From positions 62,001 through 126,000 of the forward strand of contig NZ_JACIDX010000002.1 in the NCBI RefSeq assembly GCF_014196525.1: a stretch of DNA of 64,000 nucleotides, read 5' to 3'. Positions 1 to 8,923 of the stretch are shown here, one piece after another. Position 1 is the stretch's first letter; each line of letters begins with the position of its first letter. The translations under genes and the position numbers were made by a program. This DNA comes from Novosphingobium sediminicola. Its GTDB lineage: Bacteria > Pseudomonadota > Alphaproteobacteria > Sphingomonadales > Sphingomonadaceae. The notes below the pieces were generated by a model. It ran no database searches. It was not told the DNA's origin and was given only the letters and a program-made list of their open reading frames with translations.

Positions 1-2047
1 TGGTGGCGATCACCACGAACTGGCGGCCATGGACCATATAGGTGATGGGCGTGGCCACCCCGGCCTGCGGCAAGGTGGCCTGCCACAAAACCTTGCCCTT
101 GGCCGCGTCATACGCGCGCAATTGCCGGTCATAGACCGTTGCGCCGATGAAGAGCAGCCCGCTGGCCGTGACGATCGGGCCGCCGTAATTTTCGGTGCCG
201 GTGGGCGCCTGCCCCGCCTGCATCAGCGCCGGATATTCGCCAAAAGGCACCCGCCACAGATATTCGCCGCTGTTCATGTCGATGGCGCTCAAGGTTCCCC
301 ATGGCGGGGCCACGGCGGGATAGCCATCGGCATCAAGGAATTTGCGATAGCCGGTGAAGACATAGCGCGCCAGATTGGTCTTGCCGACGCTGGCCATTTC
401 GTTTTTGCGGGTATCGCCCTGGCGCAGATAATCCATCAGCCCCGTCATCTGGGGCGCCAGATGGGCAAAGCCGGGCATCCGCCCCTTGCCCTTCATGATG
501 ATGCCCGCGATTTCGCCTTCCAGCATTCGGTTTGCCACGCCTTCGAGCGAGGGGAAATTCGGCGGTGATCCCTTGCGGTCAAGCCCATGACAGGCCGCGC
601 AATTCTGCTGATAGGTGGCCGCGCCCTGATTGGACGAGACTTTCGCCAGCGAACCCGTCCAGGCCACATCATTGGCGTTGATGTAAAGGATGCCGCGCCC
701 GCGCGCGATGGCCTGTCCGCCCCATTCGGCCCCGCCGTCAAAGCCGGGAAACACGACTGTTCGCTTGTCCACCGCCATTGGGGCAAAGGGGCCGTCGCTG
801 ATGAAACTGGCAAAGGCCTTGGCGGCCTCGTCATGGGCGGCGGGCGTGCGGTTGGTCAGCATGTCCGCGCTCAGGCGCTGGCGCGAATAGGGCGCGGGCA
901 GGCTCGGCATCGGCTGGGTCGGCGAACTGGCCTCGCCGGGCACGAGACTATGCGGGATGGGTTTTTCCTCGATGGGGAACAAGGGCTTGCCTGTCACCCG
1001 GTCGAACAGGAACAGCACTCCGTGCTTGGTCGCCTGAGCCACGGCGTCCACCATGCGCCCGTCCCGCTTCACTGTCAGCAGGACAGGCGGGCTGGGCGGA
1101 TCGCGGTCGAGAATATCGTGATGCACCAGTTGGAAATGCCAGAGCCTTTTGCCCGTGCGCGCATCGAGCGCCACCAGCGAATTGGCATAGAGATTGTTGC
1201 CCTTGCGGTCGGCCCCGTAAAAATCGCTGACCGCCGATCCGGTGGGGGCAAAGACGATCCCGCGCGCCTCGTCCACCACCATGCCTTGCCAGTTGTTGGC
1301 GCCGCCTGCGGTCTTCCAAGCCTCCTTGGGCCATGTGGCATAGCCTGCCTGTCCGGGGCGGGGAATGGTGTGGAAGGTCCAGCGCAGGCGGCCCGTGCGC
1401 ACATCATAGGCGCGGATTGCGCCGGGCGCGCCGGGCGCGCTTTCAGCGGTGCGAAAGCCCACGATGGCCAGATCCTGCCAGATCGTGGCGGGCGTGGTCA
1501 GCGCCACGGCCACCTGATCCGCCGCCCGGCCCAGCCCCGCGCGCAGATCGATCCGCCCATGATTGCCAAAGCTGTCCAACGGGGCGCCCGTTTCCGGATC
1601 AAGCGCATGAAGATAGCTGCCCGCGCCGACCAGCAGGCGCTTCTCACGCCCCTGAGTCCAATAGCTCAGGCCCCGCACCGGCTGGAGATTGGCATCGGGC
1701 AAGGCCCGCCGCCACAATTCGCGCCCCGTTGCGGCATCGACCGCCAGAACCGTCTGGTTCGGCGTCATCGCATAAAGCACGCCCGCGATCACCAGAGGCG
1801 TGGTCTGAAGCCCGCCCTCACCGGTGTCGATCCGCCATGCCGGGGCCAGCTTGGCCACGTTCTCAGGGGCGATCTGCGTCAGGTCGGAATAGTGATCACC
1901 GGCCGGATTGCCATGATAAAAGGCCCAGTCGCCCGTCCCCTGCCCCGATGCGCCGCCCGCCAGCAGGGCCAACGCGAGAGCAGCCCCGCAAACATGCTTG
2001 CGCCTCCATTGCGGGGCCAAGATTTTTTTGCCGGCACCCTCATTCAT
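1..2047 (-). CDS. PQQ-dependent dehydrogenase with fused cytochrome c domain (3' end outside the window)
   Basis: Probable periplasmic quinoprotein that oxidises a sugar or alcohol with pyrroloquinoline quinone and passes electrons to its own heme c. The frame reads about 682 codons and runs off the left edge. A signal peptide is visible (RRKHVCGAALALALLAGG), then beta-propeller segments with repeated AxDAxTG-type motifs, then a cytochrome c motif CAACH at residues 483-487, a possible Met ligand in KGRMPGF near residue 517, and a return to propeller sequence. A cytochrome inserted inside the propeller occurs in a subgroup of the glucose-dehydrogenase-like quinoproteins. The start at 2047 follows a GGGAGGAAG ribosome site. 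It is divergent from the MFS gene. Substrate unknown. Confidence 0.88.
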   Translation of the reverse strand, partial: MNEGAGKKILAPQWRRKHVCGAALALALLAGGASGQGTGDWAFYHGNPAGDHYSDLTQIAPENVAKLAPAWRIDTGEGGLQTTPLVIAGVLYAMTPNQTVLAVDAATGRELWRRALPDANLQPVRGLSYWTQGREKRLLVGAGSYLHALDPETGAPLDSFGNHGRIDLRAGLGRAADQVAVALTTPATIWQDLAIVGFRTAESAPGAPGAIRAYDVRTGRLRWTFHTIPRPGQAGYATWPKEAWKTAGGANNWQGMVVDEARGIVFAPTGSAVSDFYGADRKGNNLYANSLVALDARTGKRLWHFQLVHHDILDRDPPSPPVLLTVKRDGRMVDAVAQATKHGVLFLFDRVTGKPLFPIEEKPIPHSLVPGEASSPTQPMPSLPAPYSRQRLSADMLTNRTPAAHDEAAKAFASFISDGPFAPMAVDKRTVVFPGFDGGAEWGGQAIARGRGILYINANDVAWTGSLAKVSSNQGAATYQQNCAACHGLDRKGSPPNFPSLEGVANRMLEGEIAGIIMKGKGRMPGFAHLAPQMTGLMDYLRQGDTRKNEMASVGKTNLARYVFTGYRKFLDADGYPAVAPPWGTLSAIDMNSGEYLWRVPFGEYPALMQAGQAPTGTENYGGPIVTASGLLFIGATVYDRQLRAYDAAKGKVLWQATLPQAGVATPITYMVHGRQFVVIAT

Positions 2048-2130
2048 CCTCTTCCTCCCTCGGCTGTTGTTGTTTATTTTTAACAAGGTTAAAAAATAAG
2101 GCCAGAACAAAATTTCGGCAAATCATCCAA

Positions 2131-2160
2131 TCAAATGACTGTTTCTCAGTCACAATTTGA
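2131..2160. promoter_or_regulatory. Imperfect inverted repeat between PQQ dehydrogenase and MFS genes
   Basis: TCAAATGACT, then GTTTCTC, then AGTCACAATTTGA. The core TGACT/AGTCA arms are perfect and the outer TCAAA/TTTGA arms pair after a three-base offset. It sits in the AT-rich divergent intergenic region, where an operator would be expected. No regulator gene lies next to it, so its role is only suggested. Confidence 0.3.
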
Positions 2161-2248
2161 CCAAGCCCTCATCCGAATCAGACGCCGCAAGGCCGCGCAA
2201 AAGGAAGGTCGAAGAGAGAGAATGCCGAGTCGGCCAGAGAGGAAGATG

Positions 2249-3499
2249 ATGTCTGACGCGACCCTATCCGCAAGCATGCCACGCCCCGTCAGCGGCGGTT
2301 TCATGGCGCTTTACGCCTTTACCCAATATGCCCATTGGCTGGCGATCCTGACCCCGGTGACGATCACCATCGCCATGCGGATCGGCCAGATCGCCCCGCC
2401 GGATCAGAAGAGCGCCTATCTGGCCACGATTATGTCGATCGGGGCGCTTTTCGCGATGGTGGCCGCGCCTATCTGGGGCGCGATTTCAGATCACACCACG
2501 GCGCGGATCGGGCGGCGCAAATTCTGGATCGTGGCGGGTTCGCTGTTTCTGCTGACCGGCGTGATCATCTTGGCGCTCAGCACCTCGATCTGGCTGTTCG
2601 GCCTTGGCTGGATCATATGCCAGACCGGGTCGAACGCCGCGCAGGCCGCCATCAGCGCGATTCTGCCCGATCAGGTGCCGCTGGAACAGCGCGGGCGCAT
2701 GTCCTCCTTTCTCGGGCTGACCACGGTCTTTGCGCTGGTTTCGGGCACATTCATCACCCAGTTTACCCATCAGAACAGCATGGCCATGTTCATCGTGCCC
2801 TGGCTGCCCTATCTGGTGGCGGTCTTGCTGGTACTGCGCTTTTTGCCCGATGCGCCTTCGCATTCCACCGATGGCATTTCGCTGGCCACGATATTTTCGG
2901 CCTTTCGGGTCAATCCGTTTCGTGATCGCGACTTTGGCCTTGCCTTCTCCTGCCGCTTTCTTTTGACCACCGGCAATTCCTTTGCCCAGACCTATCAGGT
3001 CTTTCTGCTGATGGATGTGATCGGTCTGGCAACGCATCAGGTGCCGGGCGCGATGTTCACCATCACCTCGTCCGTGGCGATCATCGGGGCGATTCTTACA
3101 CCCTTGGCGGGCGTGCTGGTGGACAAGACCGGGCGGATGAAGCCGCTGGTCTTTGGCGCGGGCCTGCTGGCCACCGCAGGCCTGCTGGCTATCAGCCAGA
3201 CGACATCGCTGCCCCCCTTTATCGCCGCCATGATCGTGCTGGGGGCGGGCAAGAGCGTGATCTATGCCCTGACCACGGCGCTGGGCGCATCGGTCCTGCC
3301 TGACCGGGCCGGCGCGGCCAAGGATATGGGCATCATCCAGATCGCCAGCAGCTTGCCGCAATCGCTGGCCCCGGCCATCGCGCCGCTGTTTCTGTCCATC
3401 GGCGGGGGCCATTCCAATTACGAGGCCGTCTTTATCGCGGCCGCCCTGTTTGCCGCCGGGGGCACTCTTGCCATCCTGCCCATCCGTCATGTCAAATGA
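2249..3499 (+). CDS. Major facilitator superfamily transporter
   Basis: A 416-residue membrane protein with about 12 hydrophobic segments. The sequence after the second or third helix contains SDHTTARIGRRKFW, matching the MFS loop motif (D-x-x-x-x-R-x-G-R-R). A second copy occurs mid-protein (VDKTGRMKPLVF). The start at 2249 is placed five bases after AGGA; an ATG three bases earlier and a longer upstream frame from 2135 are possible. It heads a rightward operon with the UPF0303 and DUF1080 genes, which suggests import of a sugar or sugar derivative. The substrate cannot be read from the sequence. Confidence 0.85.
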   Translation: MSDATLSASMPRPVSGGFMALYAFTQYAHWLAILTPVTITIAMRIGQIAPPDQKSAYLATIMSIGALFAMVAAPIWGAISDHTTARIGRRKFWIVAGSLFLLTGVIILALSTSIWLFGLGWIICQTGSNAAQAAISAILPDQVPLEQRGRMSSFLGLTTVFALVSGTFITQFTHQNSMAMFIVPWLPYLVAVLLVLRFLPDAPSHSTDGISLATIFSAFRVNPFRDRDFGLAFSCRFLLTTGNSFAQTYQVFLLMDVIGLATHQVPGAMFTITSSVAIIGAILTPLAGVLVDKTGRMKPLVFGAGLLATAGLLAISQTTSLPPFIAAMIVLGAGKSVIYALTTALGASVLPDRAGAAKDMGIIQIASSLPQSLAPAIAPLFLSIGGGHSNYEAVFIAAALFAAGGTLAILPIRHVK

Positions 3500-3517
3500 T
3501 TGAAAGGTTTCACTTCC

Positions 3518-3991
3518 ATGGATGCTGATCTCGATGCGCTTGCTCAACGCGAAAGCGATCTGATCTTGCCCCGCTTCTCCAATGATGACGCGTGGTGGCT
3601 GGGCTGTTTCCTGCGCGATGCGGGGGCGAGCTGTCAGGCGCCCATCGCCATCGACATTTCCGTCGGGCCGACCACTTTGTTCACCGCGCTGCTGCCCGGC
3701 GCCACGGCCGACAATCTGGGCTGGATCAAGCGCAAGGTGGCGATCGCCTGGCGCTATCAGAAGTCCAGCTATCTGATGAACCAGAAGTTTGCCGGGGGCG
3801 AGAACATGTTCGAACGCTTCGGCCTTGACCATGCCACCTATGCGGCGGCGGGCGGGGCGGTGCCGATCCGGGTGGCGGGCGTGGGCATGATCGGCGTGGT
3901 GGCGGTGTCCGGCCTGCCGCAGCTCGATGATCACTTGATGGTGCTCGATGCGCTGGGCGCCTTGCAGAACAAGCAAAAGGGAGAAGCATGA
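3518..3991 (+). CDS. UPF0303 / heme-degrading-like (DUF336 fold) protein
   Basis: A 157-residue protein resembling the UPF0303 (YBR137W-like) family, a branch of the DUF336/GlcG/HbpS fold. Recognisable stretches are the N-terminal AWWLG, AIDISVG, WIKRKVAIAWRYQKSSY in the middle and a glycine-rich end (VGMIGVVAVSGLPQLDDH). No biochemical role is established for this branch. The ATG at 3518 follows AAAGG by ten bases and is preferred over an in-frame TTG at 3500. The stop overlaps the start of the DUF1080 gene as ATGA, so the two are co-translated. Confidence 0.75.
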   Translation: MDADLDALAQRESDLILPRFSNDDAWWLGCFLRDAGASCQAPIAIDISVGPTTLFTALLPGATADNLGWIKRKVAIAWRYQKSSYLMNQKFAGGENMFERFGLDHATYAAAGGAVPIRVAGVGMIGVVAVSGLPQLDDHLMVLDALGALQNKQKGEA

Positions 3992-4837
3992 TGGGTGATG
4001 AAGAGGGCTTTCGCCCGCTGTTCGATGGCGAGACACTGGCGGGCTGGCGGGCGATCCCGCGCATCTATGGCCGCCGCCATCCGGGCGGGCCGACCGTGAC
4101 CGACATGTGGATCGAGCGCGGCATTCCCCTGCCCGTCGAGCCGGAAAAGCACCCCGCCCACTGGTTCGTCGAGGACGGCTATATTGTCGGCGAACAGGAA
4201 TTTCCCGGCAGCGGCTATGGCGGCTATCTGATCACCGAGGAGACCTTCGGCGATTTCGAACTGGTGCTGGAGGCGCGGCCCGACTGGCCCGCCGACACCG
4301 GCATCATGGTGCGCCGCCAGCGCGACAGTTGGGAAGGTTTCCGGATCCTGCTCGACCACCGGGAAAGCGGCGGGATCGGCGGGTTTTTCGGGCAATGGTC
4401 TGGCCTCGTTCATGGCTGCGCCCTTCAAAATCAAGGCCCTTCGCAACGAGGCGGGCGAGGTGATCGGGATGCAGGCCGACACGCCCGAAGATTCACAGGA
4501 GCCCTTGCAGCCCGAACAACTCGCCCGCCTGTCCTATGCCGCCGATGTTCAGGATTTCCTGAAAGCGTGGAAATGGGGCGAATGGAACGAGATGAAGATC
4601 CGCGTGGTGGGCGCGATGCCGGTCATCACCACATGGGTCAATGGCGTGAAGATTGCCGAACTCAACACCGCCACGATGCAGGCGCCTGATTACGATCCGA
4701 ACGCCATTCTGGGCCTGCTGGGCACGCGGGGGCATATCGCGCTGGAGGTGCATGACAACGATCCGATCTTCAAGGATTCGCGTTGGGGCCACGGGGGGCA
4801 ATGCCGCTGGCGCAATATCCGCATTAAGGAGCTTTGA
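3988..4837 (+). pseudogene. DUF1080 (3-keto-disaccharide hydrolase-like) gene interrupted by a +1 frameshift near 4390
   Basis: The N-terminal part (FRPLFDGETLAGWRAI, FEDGY-type strands, DTGIMVRRQ, GIGGFFG) is typical of DUF1080, a jelly-roll domain found in hydrolases acting on 3-keto-glycosides. The frame opened at 3988 continues into unrelated residues after about 4390. The homologous continuation (NGLASFMAAPFKIKALR to KDSRWGHGGQCRWRNIRIKEL) lies in the next frame and ends at 4837. Removing one G from the GGG at 4390-4392 restores FFGNGLASFMAAPFKIKAL without a gap. This is either a real inactivating insertion or a sequencing error in a short homopolymer. The start overlaps the preceding stop (ATGA). 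Confidence 0.85.
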
Positions 4838-4846
4838 TGGCGCCTT

Positions 4847-4887
4847 GCGGCCCGATGGAGCACGGTTCATCGCCCCCATCGGGCCGC
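4847..4887 (+). terminator. 12-bp perfect stem-loop after the DUF1080 gene
   Basis: GCGGCCCGATGG (4847-4858) pairs with CCATCGGGCCGC (4876-4887) across a 17-base loop. It lies ten bases after the stop of the DUF1080 gene and before opgD. There is no clear T-run after it, so termination would be of a weak or Rho-assisted kind. Confidence 0.45.
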
Positions 4888-4969
4888 TCGCCCCGTAAGA
4901 TGTCCGGGGCCTGCATGCACTCCAAGCGCGTAAATCTGCGGTACAGCGAGAAAGCGTGAACTTTGCCGC

Positions 4970-6487
4970 ATGAGCACGCGAAACCCATCCAGCGCCTTTA
5001 CGCGCCGCGGCGTTTGCGGCGGCCTTGCGGGGCTCTCGATCTTGCCGCTGGCGCGGGCGGCAGGCGCAGATGCCGCCGGTTTTGGCCCGCCTCAGATCTT
5101 TTCATGGGAAGCGCTGATTGCACATGCCCGGGCGATGGCGGCCAGACCCTATCAGCCCGAAGCCGCCGCACCGGGCGCACATGGCATCGATTTTGATGCC
5201 GCCGGCAAGCTGACCTACGGCCCCGCCCCCATACTGGCCGGAACAGTGCGCCTGCTGCCGGTCAGCCGCGATGCACCAATCCCGGTACGGCTGAATTTTG
5301 TCGAGGATGGCCAGGCGCGCCGCCTGCTGTCGGGCAAAGGGATGTTTGCCCATGGCGGTTCGGCGGCTCCTGCGGGGCTGCGCGTGCTCAACCCACGCGG
5401 CGATGGCGATTGGCTGTCTTTTCTGGGCGCTTCCTATTTTCGTACCGCCGGGGCGCAAAACCAATATGGCATTTCCGCAAGAGGCGTCGCGGTTGACACG
5501 GCTTTGGCCCATGGCGAGGAATTTCCGCGTTTCACCGAGTTCTGGATCGAAAATCAGGGTGATGCCCGCGTGCTCATCCATGCGCTGATCGATGGGCCAA
5601 GTCTGTCAGGCGCGATGCGGATCGACAGCACCAACACGCCGGGCGGGGTGGTTCAGGATGTCACGGCCGTTTTTGCCCTGCGCCGCGATATCGGGCGGCT
5701 GGGCATAGCCCCTGCCTCCAGCATGTTCTGGTATGATCAGAATTCACCCGCACGCACCGGCGACTGGCGGCCCGAAATTCACGATTCCGACGGTCTGGCC
5801 GTCGTTGCGGCCAATGGCGAGCATCTGTGGCGGGCGCTGCGCAACCCGCGCGCGCCTCGCACCAATGCCTTTGCCCTTTCCGATCCGCACGGGTTCGGCC
5901 TGATGCAGCGTGATCGCCGTTTCAGCGATTATCAGGATGACGGGGCCTTTTATGATCGCCGCCCCAACCTCTGGGTAGAGCCCATCGGCAACTGGGGGCC
6001 GGGGGCCGTGATGCTCTACGAATTTCCGACCGTTTCGGAAACCACCGATAATATCGCCGCCTTTTGGGTCAGCGACATGCCGATGCGAGCGGGTGGATAT
6101 CATGAGTGGCGCTACCGGCTGCACTGGATATCGCACGATCCCTCGGCGGGCGCGGGCGCGCATCTTGTCGATCAATGGAGCGGCGCGGGCGGCATACCAG
6201 GTGCCATCGGGCGACAGGATACACGCAAGCTGGTGTTCGATTTCGAAGGGGACAATCTGGCGGGGCTGGACCGGTCAAGCGGAGTTGAAGCCGTAACCAA
6301 CCTGCCCCCCGCCGCTGTTGCGGCACAGGCCGCCTATCCGGTTGTCGGGGCCGCGCGGCGTTGGCGCGTCACAATTGATATTAGGCCCGCCGCCCTTGCG
6401 CAGAGCGAATTTCGACTTTTCCTAAGGCACAAGGGCGCGGCACTATCCGAAACAATTATCGAGCCTTTGGCCGATCTGCCCGCCTGA
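4970..6487 (+). CDS. opgD: Glucan biosynthesis protein D (periplasmic, Tat-exported)
   Basis: A 505-residue OpgG/OpgD-family protein, which shapes osmoregulated periplasmic glucans. The N-terminus has a twin-arginine signal (TRRGVCGGLAGLSILPLARA), as expected for OpgD rather than OpgG. Family features are an early FSWEALIAHARAMAARPY segment, GTVRLLPVSR, the LSFLGASYFR strand, GEEFPRFTEFWIE, QRDRRFSDYQDDGAFYDRRPNLWVEP and NIAAFWV. Length fits the family. No glucan synthase OpgH is adjacent in this window, so it appears to be a solo gene following the terminator-like stem at 4847-4887. Confidence 0.93.
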   Translation: MSTRNPSSAFTRRGVCGGLAGLSILPLARAAGADAAGFGPPQIFSWEALIAHARAMAARPYQPEAAAPGAHGIDFDAAGKLTYGPAPILAGTVRLLPVSRDAPIPVRLNFVEDGQARRLLSGKGMFAHGGSAAPAGLRVLNPRGDGDWLSFLGASYFRTAGAQNQYGISARGVAVDTALAHGEEFPRFTEFWIENQGDARVLIHALIDGPSLSGAMRIDSTNTPGGVVQDVTAVFALRRDIGRLGIAPASSMFWYDQNSPARTGDWRPEIHDSDGLAVVAANGEHLWRALRNPRAPRTNAFALSDPHGFGLMQRDRRFSDYQDDGAFYDRRPNLWVEPIGNWGPGAVMLYEFPTVSETTDNIAAFWVSDMPMRAGGYHEWRYRLHWISHDPSAGAGAHLVDQWSGAGGIPGAIGRQDTRKLVFDFEGDNLAGLDRSSGVEAVTNLPPAAVAAQAAYPVVGAARRWRVTIDIRPAALAQSEFRLFLRHKGAALSETIIEPLADLPA

Positions 6488-6821
6488 AGCCATCATTGGC
6501 GCCCCCCACGTCTGGCCCGGAATTGGCCCCATCACGCGTCATCGTGGAAGATGCGGGCGGTTTTCCGGCGCTTTGGTTCTCTTCGATCTTGCGGCGAACA
6601 TTTTCCTTGCGGCGGTCTCTTATCATCATCCTGTCCTCTGGCTGTGTCGTCCTGTTATGGAAAGGGACCAAGGCGCCAAAGGATGCATGTGCGCGGCTCT
6701 CCATCGCGCAGCAGGCCGATCAGACCTGCAGGTTTTGGGACGAGCAGCGATTTACCCCGTTGTATGGACAGCCCATTAAAGCCAAAACCTGCCACGAACG
6801 AGCCGCGATCGGAGAGGCGCC
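6488..6821. other. Intergenic stretch, no convincing gene
   Basis: About 330 bases between opgD and the DUF1801 gene. Open frames here look like noise (no start signal, no recognisable domain). It contains an 11-bp perfect inverted repeat, GCAGGTTTTGG (6728-6738) and CCAAAACCTGC (6782-6792), and inside the left arm a 10-bp palindrome ACCTGCAGGT (6724-6733). These could form a leader hairpin of the DUF1801 gene. Confidence 0.5.
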
Positions 6822-7232
6822 ATGGCAGATCAGGAAACACCATCAGAGCGGATCGACGCCAAACTGGCCGGTCTGGGCGATTGGAGAGGCCGGGCTCTGG
6901 CGCATCTGCGGATGCTCATCCATTGGGCCGATCCCGATGTGGTGGAATGCGTGAAATGGATCAAACCTTCCAATCCTTCGGGCGTGCCGACATGGGAGCA
7001 TGCAGGCATCCTTTGCACCGGGGAGGTCTATAAGAACTACGTCAAGCTCACTTTTGCGCATGGCGCGGCGCTGGATGATCCTGAGGGGCTGTTCAACGCG
7101 GGGTTTGGCGGCGGGACGCGGCGGGCCATTGACCTGCGCGAAGGCGATCAGGTGAATGAGAAGGCGTTCGATGCGCTGATCAAGGCTGCAGTGGCCTTCA
7201 ATATCGCCAAACAGGCAGGCAGAGGGCGTTGA
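6822..7232 (+). CDS. DUF1801 domain protein
   Basis: A 136-residue protein of the DUF1801 (YdhG/YobT-like) family. Typical features are the opening ERIDAKLAGLGDWRGRALAHLRMLIHWADPDVVE, then the strand VKWIKPSNPSGVPTWEHAGILCTGEVYKNYVKLTF, and a C-terminal helix. The fold resembles that of small iron-chaperone or ligand-binding proteins but no role is proven. The start follows GGAGAGG by five bases. It converges on the photolyase gene with only ten bases between the stops. Confidence 0.85.
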   Translation: MADQETPSERIDAKLAGLGDWRGRALAHLRMLIHWADPDVVECVKWIKPSNPSGVPTWEHAGILCTGEVYKNYVKLTFAHGAALDDPEGLFNAGFGGGTRRAIDLREGDQVNEKAFDALIKAAVAFNIAKQAGRGR

Positions 7233-7242
7233 AGAGAGGCTG

Positions 7243-8787
7243 CTAAAGATCCAGTTGCATCTGCGCCCTTTCGTTGCCCCTGTCGCGAACCGCCGCGATT
7301 TTCCCCTCTCTTTTGCGTGTCGTGGATCGTTTGCGGCTGCCATGCCGGCGCTGCACGCGATCCGCCTCTGCCCGCGCCTCAGCGGTGCCGCGCAGGGCTG
7401 CAATGGCCTGGTGGGCGGAGCGGGCCGCTGCGGCATGGTCAACAATGGGCGGGGGATAGTCAGGGCATAAGGCCCGCCGCTGATCGCGGTCCATCCTGTC
7501 GAGCGCATGCAGCCACGCAACGGGAACTTGCGAGAGTTCGGGTATCCACGCCCGGATGAACCGGCCCTGCGGGTCCTGATCGAACCCCTGTTTGACGGGG
7601 GAATAGATCCGCACTGTGTTGATACCGGTCTCGCCGGCCTGCATCTGGCATTGCGGCCAATGGATGCCCGGTTCGTAATCGATAAAGGCCCGCGCCAACA
7701 CCAACCCGGCCTCCTGCCATGGCTGCCACAGATCATAGGCGGCAAAACTCATCAACATGGCGCGCATGCGAAAAGTCGCCCAGCCGGTAGCCTGCAACGC
7801 GCGCATCGCCGCATCCAGAAAAGGATAGCCGGTGCGCCCCTGTGCCCATGCCGCGAGGCGCGAGGGATCGGCCGTCCGGCGCAGTCCTTCATAACGGCGG
7901 GCAAAGGGCCTGAATTCGGCCTCCGGCTCGCTCTCCAGTTTCTGAATGAAATGGCAATGCCAGTGCAGCCGAGCCATGAAACTGCGCAGAGCCTGCCGCC
8001 AGTGACGCGCTTCCTTCGGCAAGGCGGCGTAGCGCTCGCGCGTTGCATGCCAGACTTCCCGCATCGAAATCGAGCCATAGGCCAGATGCCACGACAATCG
8101 TGAACAGGCATCAGGCGCGCTCAGCGGTGAGGACATGGCGCGGGTGTAATGCTCACCGCGCCGGAAAAGGAAACTCTCCAGCGTTGCCAGTGCCGCGCCG
8201 CGGCCGGCCGCCGCCGAGGCACACGCATCGTCGGGCGCCAGCCCAAGCGCCGCCGCGCCGGGCAAAACATCATGACCGGGCGCCGATTGCCAGACGATCG
8301 GGGGTATCGGCAGCACGGGCTGCTCCATCATCGCATCCCACGCAGCAGCCCAATGATCGCGGTTAAGGCCGCGCCCCCGGATCACGCCAAACTGGCGAAG
8401 TTCGACAAAGGCAACACCCCGCATTCGCGCCCATCCGCGCACAGCCCGATCCCGCGCGAAAGTGAAGCCATTGCCGGTTTCCTCATGCGCCCACAGCGCA
8501 AAGGGGCCGATATCGCGGCGCAGTGCTTCCAGTTCGGCCACGGCGTCGCCAATGCGCAGACACAGGCGGCCACCACGCCGAGCGATCGCCTTGGCCAGAT
8601 CGGTCAGGCACGCGCGCCAAAACCGCCATTGCCGTGCCGAAGTATCCGCCCCTTGCCAATAGGCGGGCTCGACAATGACCAGCGCCACCACCGGCCCGGC
8701 CAGCGCCGCCTGATACAGCGCGGCATGATCCTCCAACCGCAGATCGCGCTTGAACCATACGACTTGCGGAATGGGGCAGCTGATCAT
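7243..8787 (-). CDS. Cryptochrome/photolyase family flavoprotein
   Basis: A 514-residue protein of the DNA photolyase/cryptochrome family, which uses FAD and blue light to repair pyrimidine dimers or to signal. The N-terminal alpha/beta antenna domain opens with VVWFKRDLRLEDHAAL. The C-terminal FAD domain shows RLHWHCHFIQKLE, the TGYPFLDAAMRAL motif, WATFRMRAMLMSF, and GINTVRIYSPVKQGFDQDPQG. The tail after the FAD domain is basic (RSTTRKREGK). It is read in the same direction as the LOV-HTH gene, 136 bases downstream of it, and is a likely target of that light sensor. Whether it repairs CPD or 6-4 lesions cannot be told from sequence. Confidence 0.92.
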   Translation of the reverse strand: MISCPIPQVVWFKRDLRLEDHAALYQAALAGPVVALVIVEPAYWQGADTSARQWRFWRACLTDLAKAIARRGGRLCLRIGDAVAELEALRRDIGPFALWAHEETGNGFTFARDRAVRGWARMRGVAFVELRQFGVIRGRGLNRDHWAAAWDAMMEQPVLPIPPIVWQSAPGHDVLPGAAALGLAPDDACASAAAGRGAALATLESFLFRRGEHYTRAMSSPLSAPDACSRLSWHLAYGSISMREVWHATRERYAALPKEARHWRQALRSFMARLHWHCHFIQKLESEPEAEFRPFARRYEGLRRTADPSRLAAWAQGRTGYPFLDAAMRALQATGWATFRMRAMLMSFAAYDLWQPWQEAGLVLARAFIDYEPGIHWPQCQMQAGETGINTVRIYSPVKQGFDQDPQGRFIRAWIPELSQVPVAWLHALDRMDRDQRRALCPDYPPPIVDHAAAARSAHQAIAALRGTAEARAEADRVQRRHGSRKRSTTRKREGKIAAVRDRGNERAQMQLDL

Positions 8788-8923
8788 CTTGACTCACCGA
8801 CTGTGACCTTTGCCCTGCCACGGCAAAAAATAGAGTATTATTTCGCCAAGAAGCCCTCATCGCGACAAGGTGCCTCTTGGTGCAGGCGCGCGGCTAAACC
8901 CTGTCCTCATAGGGGCGCGCCGG

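Noticed and set aside
29..2083. Long rightward open frames (29-568, 587-2083) opposite the PQQ dehydrogenase
   Set aside because: They are mirror frames of a gene with clear signal peptide, heme motif and propeller repeats on the other strand; no recognisable domains.
2486..4036. A 516-codon leftward frame opposite the MFS and UPF0303 genes
   Set aside because: Low-complexity His/Gln/Arg-rich translation, antisense to two recognisable genes, no ribosome site.
6496..6954. 152-codon frame between opgD and DUF1801
   Set aside because: Overlaps the well-supported DUF1801 start in another frame and has no family resemblance.
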